Shown here piece by piece: positions 5,505-7,001 of a stretch of DNA of 7,001 nt (position 1 is the first letter of the stretch; the number at the start of each line of letters is the position of its first letter). The stretch is taken from the NCBI GenBank assembly GCA_946885425.1, contig CAMPGJ010000057.1, positions 1-7,001 of the forward strand. Direction: 5' to 3'. The position numbers were made by a program, and so were the translations under genes. This stretch comes from an uncultured bacterium (GTDB lineage Bacteria; Patescibacteria; Microgenomatia; Levybacterales; UBA12049). A model generated the notes under the pieces. The model saw nothing but the letters and a program-made list of their open reading frames with translations, ran no database searches and was not told where the DNA came from.

Positions 5505-7001
5505 ATGATTAGGCATAGGCATGTAAAAAAGGCTGTTAAATATTTTTCGGAATTTGCTGTCCATATCTGGATAATCCTTTTATTGGCAAATATTCTTCTA
5601 GTATACACATTTCATTTTTATCTTCATGCAGCACCAATTACTACGTCATCTGTAGAGAAATCAGTAGTAGAAGAATCAGATATAAAGGCTTTTAACACAG
5701 ATACTGACGAGGAACTGGAAGAACCTGATGAAGTCATACCTACGCTTATTCCTGAGCCAACAGAAATTGTACCTCAGGCTCCAAATGGACCTCTCCTCGG
5801 GCTTTCTTTTGGTGTTCTCGGAATTGGGAGTGCCGGAGGTAATTTTAAGCCAATTCACCCAACAAGAGATGTGACTATTTATCTTTATCCTACTGGAGTA
5901 AATTCTCTGGATAAAAAAACCCGTCCTTTAAATACTATAAAATCAAAAGTGCATTATGACGCTAATGAAAACAGTCCAACGTATGGAAGATTCATAAATA
6001 ATAAAATTGATTTGGGTTCTCATGTCGCGGATGGAGATTACCAAATTGTTATAAAAACAAGTAAATCATTCCGCACTTTATTTAAAGAAAAATCAAATAG
6101 TGTTGGAGGAATTGTGTATAGCCTCGAGAAGAAGGCTGACGAAACTAATTATCCCATATTACCATTCAAGACTATGATTATGGGTGATCTTTTCCCACTC
6201 TCTGAAGGAGATAATGTAGTTGATTTAAATGATTATGCTGTTCTTGTTAATTGTTTTCATCAGAAGAGAGGCACCCCTCCATGTCCTGATCCAAATAATG
6301 CAGACATAAATGACGATGGTATGGTAAATGGGCTAGATTATAATGTCATGGTTTTGAGCTATAGAGAACTTCAGGATCAGGGTATTACGGTACCTAAGCT
6401 TCTGGTGCTACCTACGGGAACAAGCGTATCAAGACTTTCTTATTTGACGCCTAAACTTACTAAATCTCCTGCTAGCCCTACACCAACGCCAATTCCTGAT
6501 GAAACAAAAAGTGGTGGCGGAGGAGGTATTGTCGGTCTATTGGTCGTTTTTCTTTTCTTAGGCATTTTAGGTGGAGGCGGGTTTTTCCTTTATCTGAAGA
6601 ATGCACAAGTAAAAGCATTGATAGATGGGATTATTCATCGCTCTCCCGGGGGTAAAGCACAGCCTCCACAGGATAAGACTCAGACACAACAGCCTCAAGG
6701 GACTCCACCAGCCGCAAGTCCAGGGCAGGAACAGACTCCTCCAGTGGTACAACCAACTGAGACACCTGCTGAAGAGTCTACGGTTCCTGCAACAGCGGAT
6801 TCACCTGCTGCTGTTACTCCATCTGATCCACAACAGGCAGCACCGGTAAATCTGGAAGCAGCTGCGGTCCCCGCCGCTGTTGCTCCCGCACCATCAGAGA
6901 ATTCCGGGTCAGACGCAGCCGCAGGACAGGCAAAGGAATACTTTGTGAAAAAACAATCGGAAGACGAATCAAAAAGTGGTTTTTGGGTTACATTAACTGA
7001 T
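5505..7001 (+). CDS. Membrane protein with dockerin-like domain and Pro/Ala/Gln-rich tail (3' end beyond window)
   Basis: An open frame of 499 codons runs to the window edge without a stop, so it is partial at the C-terminus. Not assignable to a named family as a whole. Visible parts: a basic N-terminus (HRHVKKAVK), a membrane segment (about 18-40), an acidic then Pro-rich linker (about 51-95), and a beta-rich domain (about 97-222). Dockerin-like calcium loops follow, GDNVVDLNDYA (235-245) and DINDDGMVNGLDYN (267-280), with Cys250 and Cys260 between them. A Thr/Pro linker (about 318-332) leads to a Gly-rich second membrane segment (about 337-364) and a low-complexity Pro/Gln/Thr/Ala tail (about 380-475). 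The two membrane segments predict an extracellular loop holding the dockerin-like domain and both ends inside the cell. ATG 5505 is the first ATG after the in-frame TAA at 5472-5474; no Shine-Dalgarno is visible. It lies 79 bases after the CAP gene and shares its beta plus dockerin-like module, so a joint surface role is inferred. Confidence 0.8.
   Translation, partial: MIRHRHVKKAVKYFSEFAVHIWIILLLANILLVYTFHFYLHAAPITTSSVEKSVVEESDIKAFNTDTDEELEEPDEVIPTLIPEPTEIVPQAPNGPLLGLSFGVLGIGSAGGNFKPIHPTRDVTIYLYPTGVNSLDKKTRPLNTIKSKVHYDANENSPTYGRFINNKIDLGSHVADGDYQIVIKTSKSFRTLFKEKSNSVGGIVYSLEKKADETNYPILPFKTMIMGDLFPLSEGDNVVDLNDYAVLVNCFHQKRGTPPCPDPNNADINDDGMVNGLDYNVMVLSYRELQDQGITVPKLLVLPTGTSVSRLSYLTPKLTKSPASPTPTPIPDETKSGGGGGIVGLLVVFLFLGILGGGGFFLYLKNAQVKALIDGIIHRSPGGKAQPPQDKTQTQQPQGTPPAASPGQEQTPPVVQPTETPAEESTVPATADSPAAVTPSDPQQAAPVNLEAAAVPAAVAPAPSENSGSDAAAGQAKEYFVKKQSEDESKSGFWVTLTD

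Noticed and set aside
6625..6849. Plus-strand ORF of 74 codons rich in Leu, His and Arg
   Set aside because: It is a different frame of the Pro/Gln/Ala-rich tail within the long open frame from 5505, and its composition is what a shifted read of CAG/CCA codons gives.

Overview
The window is AT-rich bacterial DNA. The style of the genes suggests a Patescibacteria (CPR) genome, perhaps of the Microgenomates group: a tRNA without an encoded 3' CCA, a small GIY-YIG ORF tied to a tRNA, and large membrane-anchored surface proteins with Pro/Thr/Ser linkers and dockerin-like calcium loops. This taxonomic call is inference from gene style; no rRNA or ribosomal protein gene is present to confirm it.

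Layout. Positions 1-84 hold no supportable gene. Positions 85-2721 (+) are one full-length P-type cation (probably Ca2+) ATPase reading frame, cut by a single in-frame TAA at 1345-1347 where the family normally has Ser. Both halves keep their motifs in the same frame. Next, 2818-3228 (+) encodes a small low-affinity iron permease-like membrane protein. Positions 3253-3668 (-) hold a compact composite locus: a promoter, a truncated tRNA copy, a GIY-YIG endonuclease-family ORF, and an intact tRNA-Lys(CUU). The ORF ends inside the tRNA. A divergent region follows. Positions 3785-5425 (+) encode a membrane-anchored CAP/SCP (YkwD-like) protein with CARDB and dockerin-like domains. From 5505 to the window end (+) runs an open reading frame of at least 499 residues. 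It has two predicted membrane segments, a dockerin-like domain, and a Pro/Ala/Gln-rich tail that continues past the edge.

How the genes relate. The last two genes are co-oriented, 79 bp apart, and share a beta-rich plus dockerin-like module with a Cys pair between the two calcium loops, so they look like related surface proteins that may act together. The tRNA/GIY-YIG locus is the most unusual part. A duplicated 5' piece of the tRNA supplies both the leader and the Shine-Dalgarno of the nuclease gene. The only good promoter lies upstream of that duplicate, and the nuclease stop codon is built from tRNA bases 8-10. Maturing the tRNA would therefore cut the nuclease message. The ATPase and iron permease are ordinary metal-transport genes apart from the premature stop.
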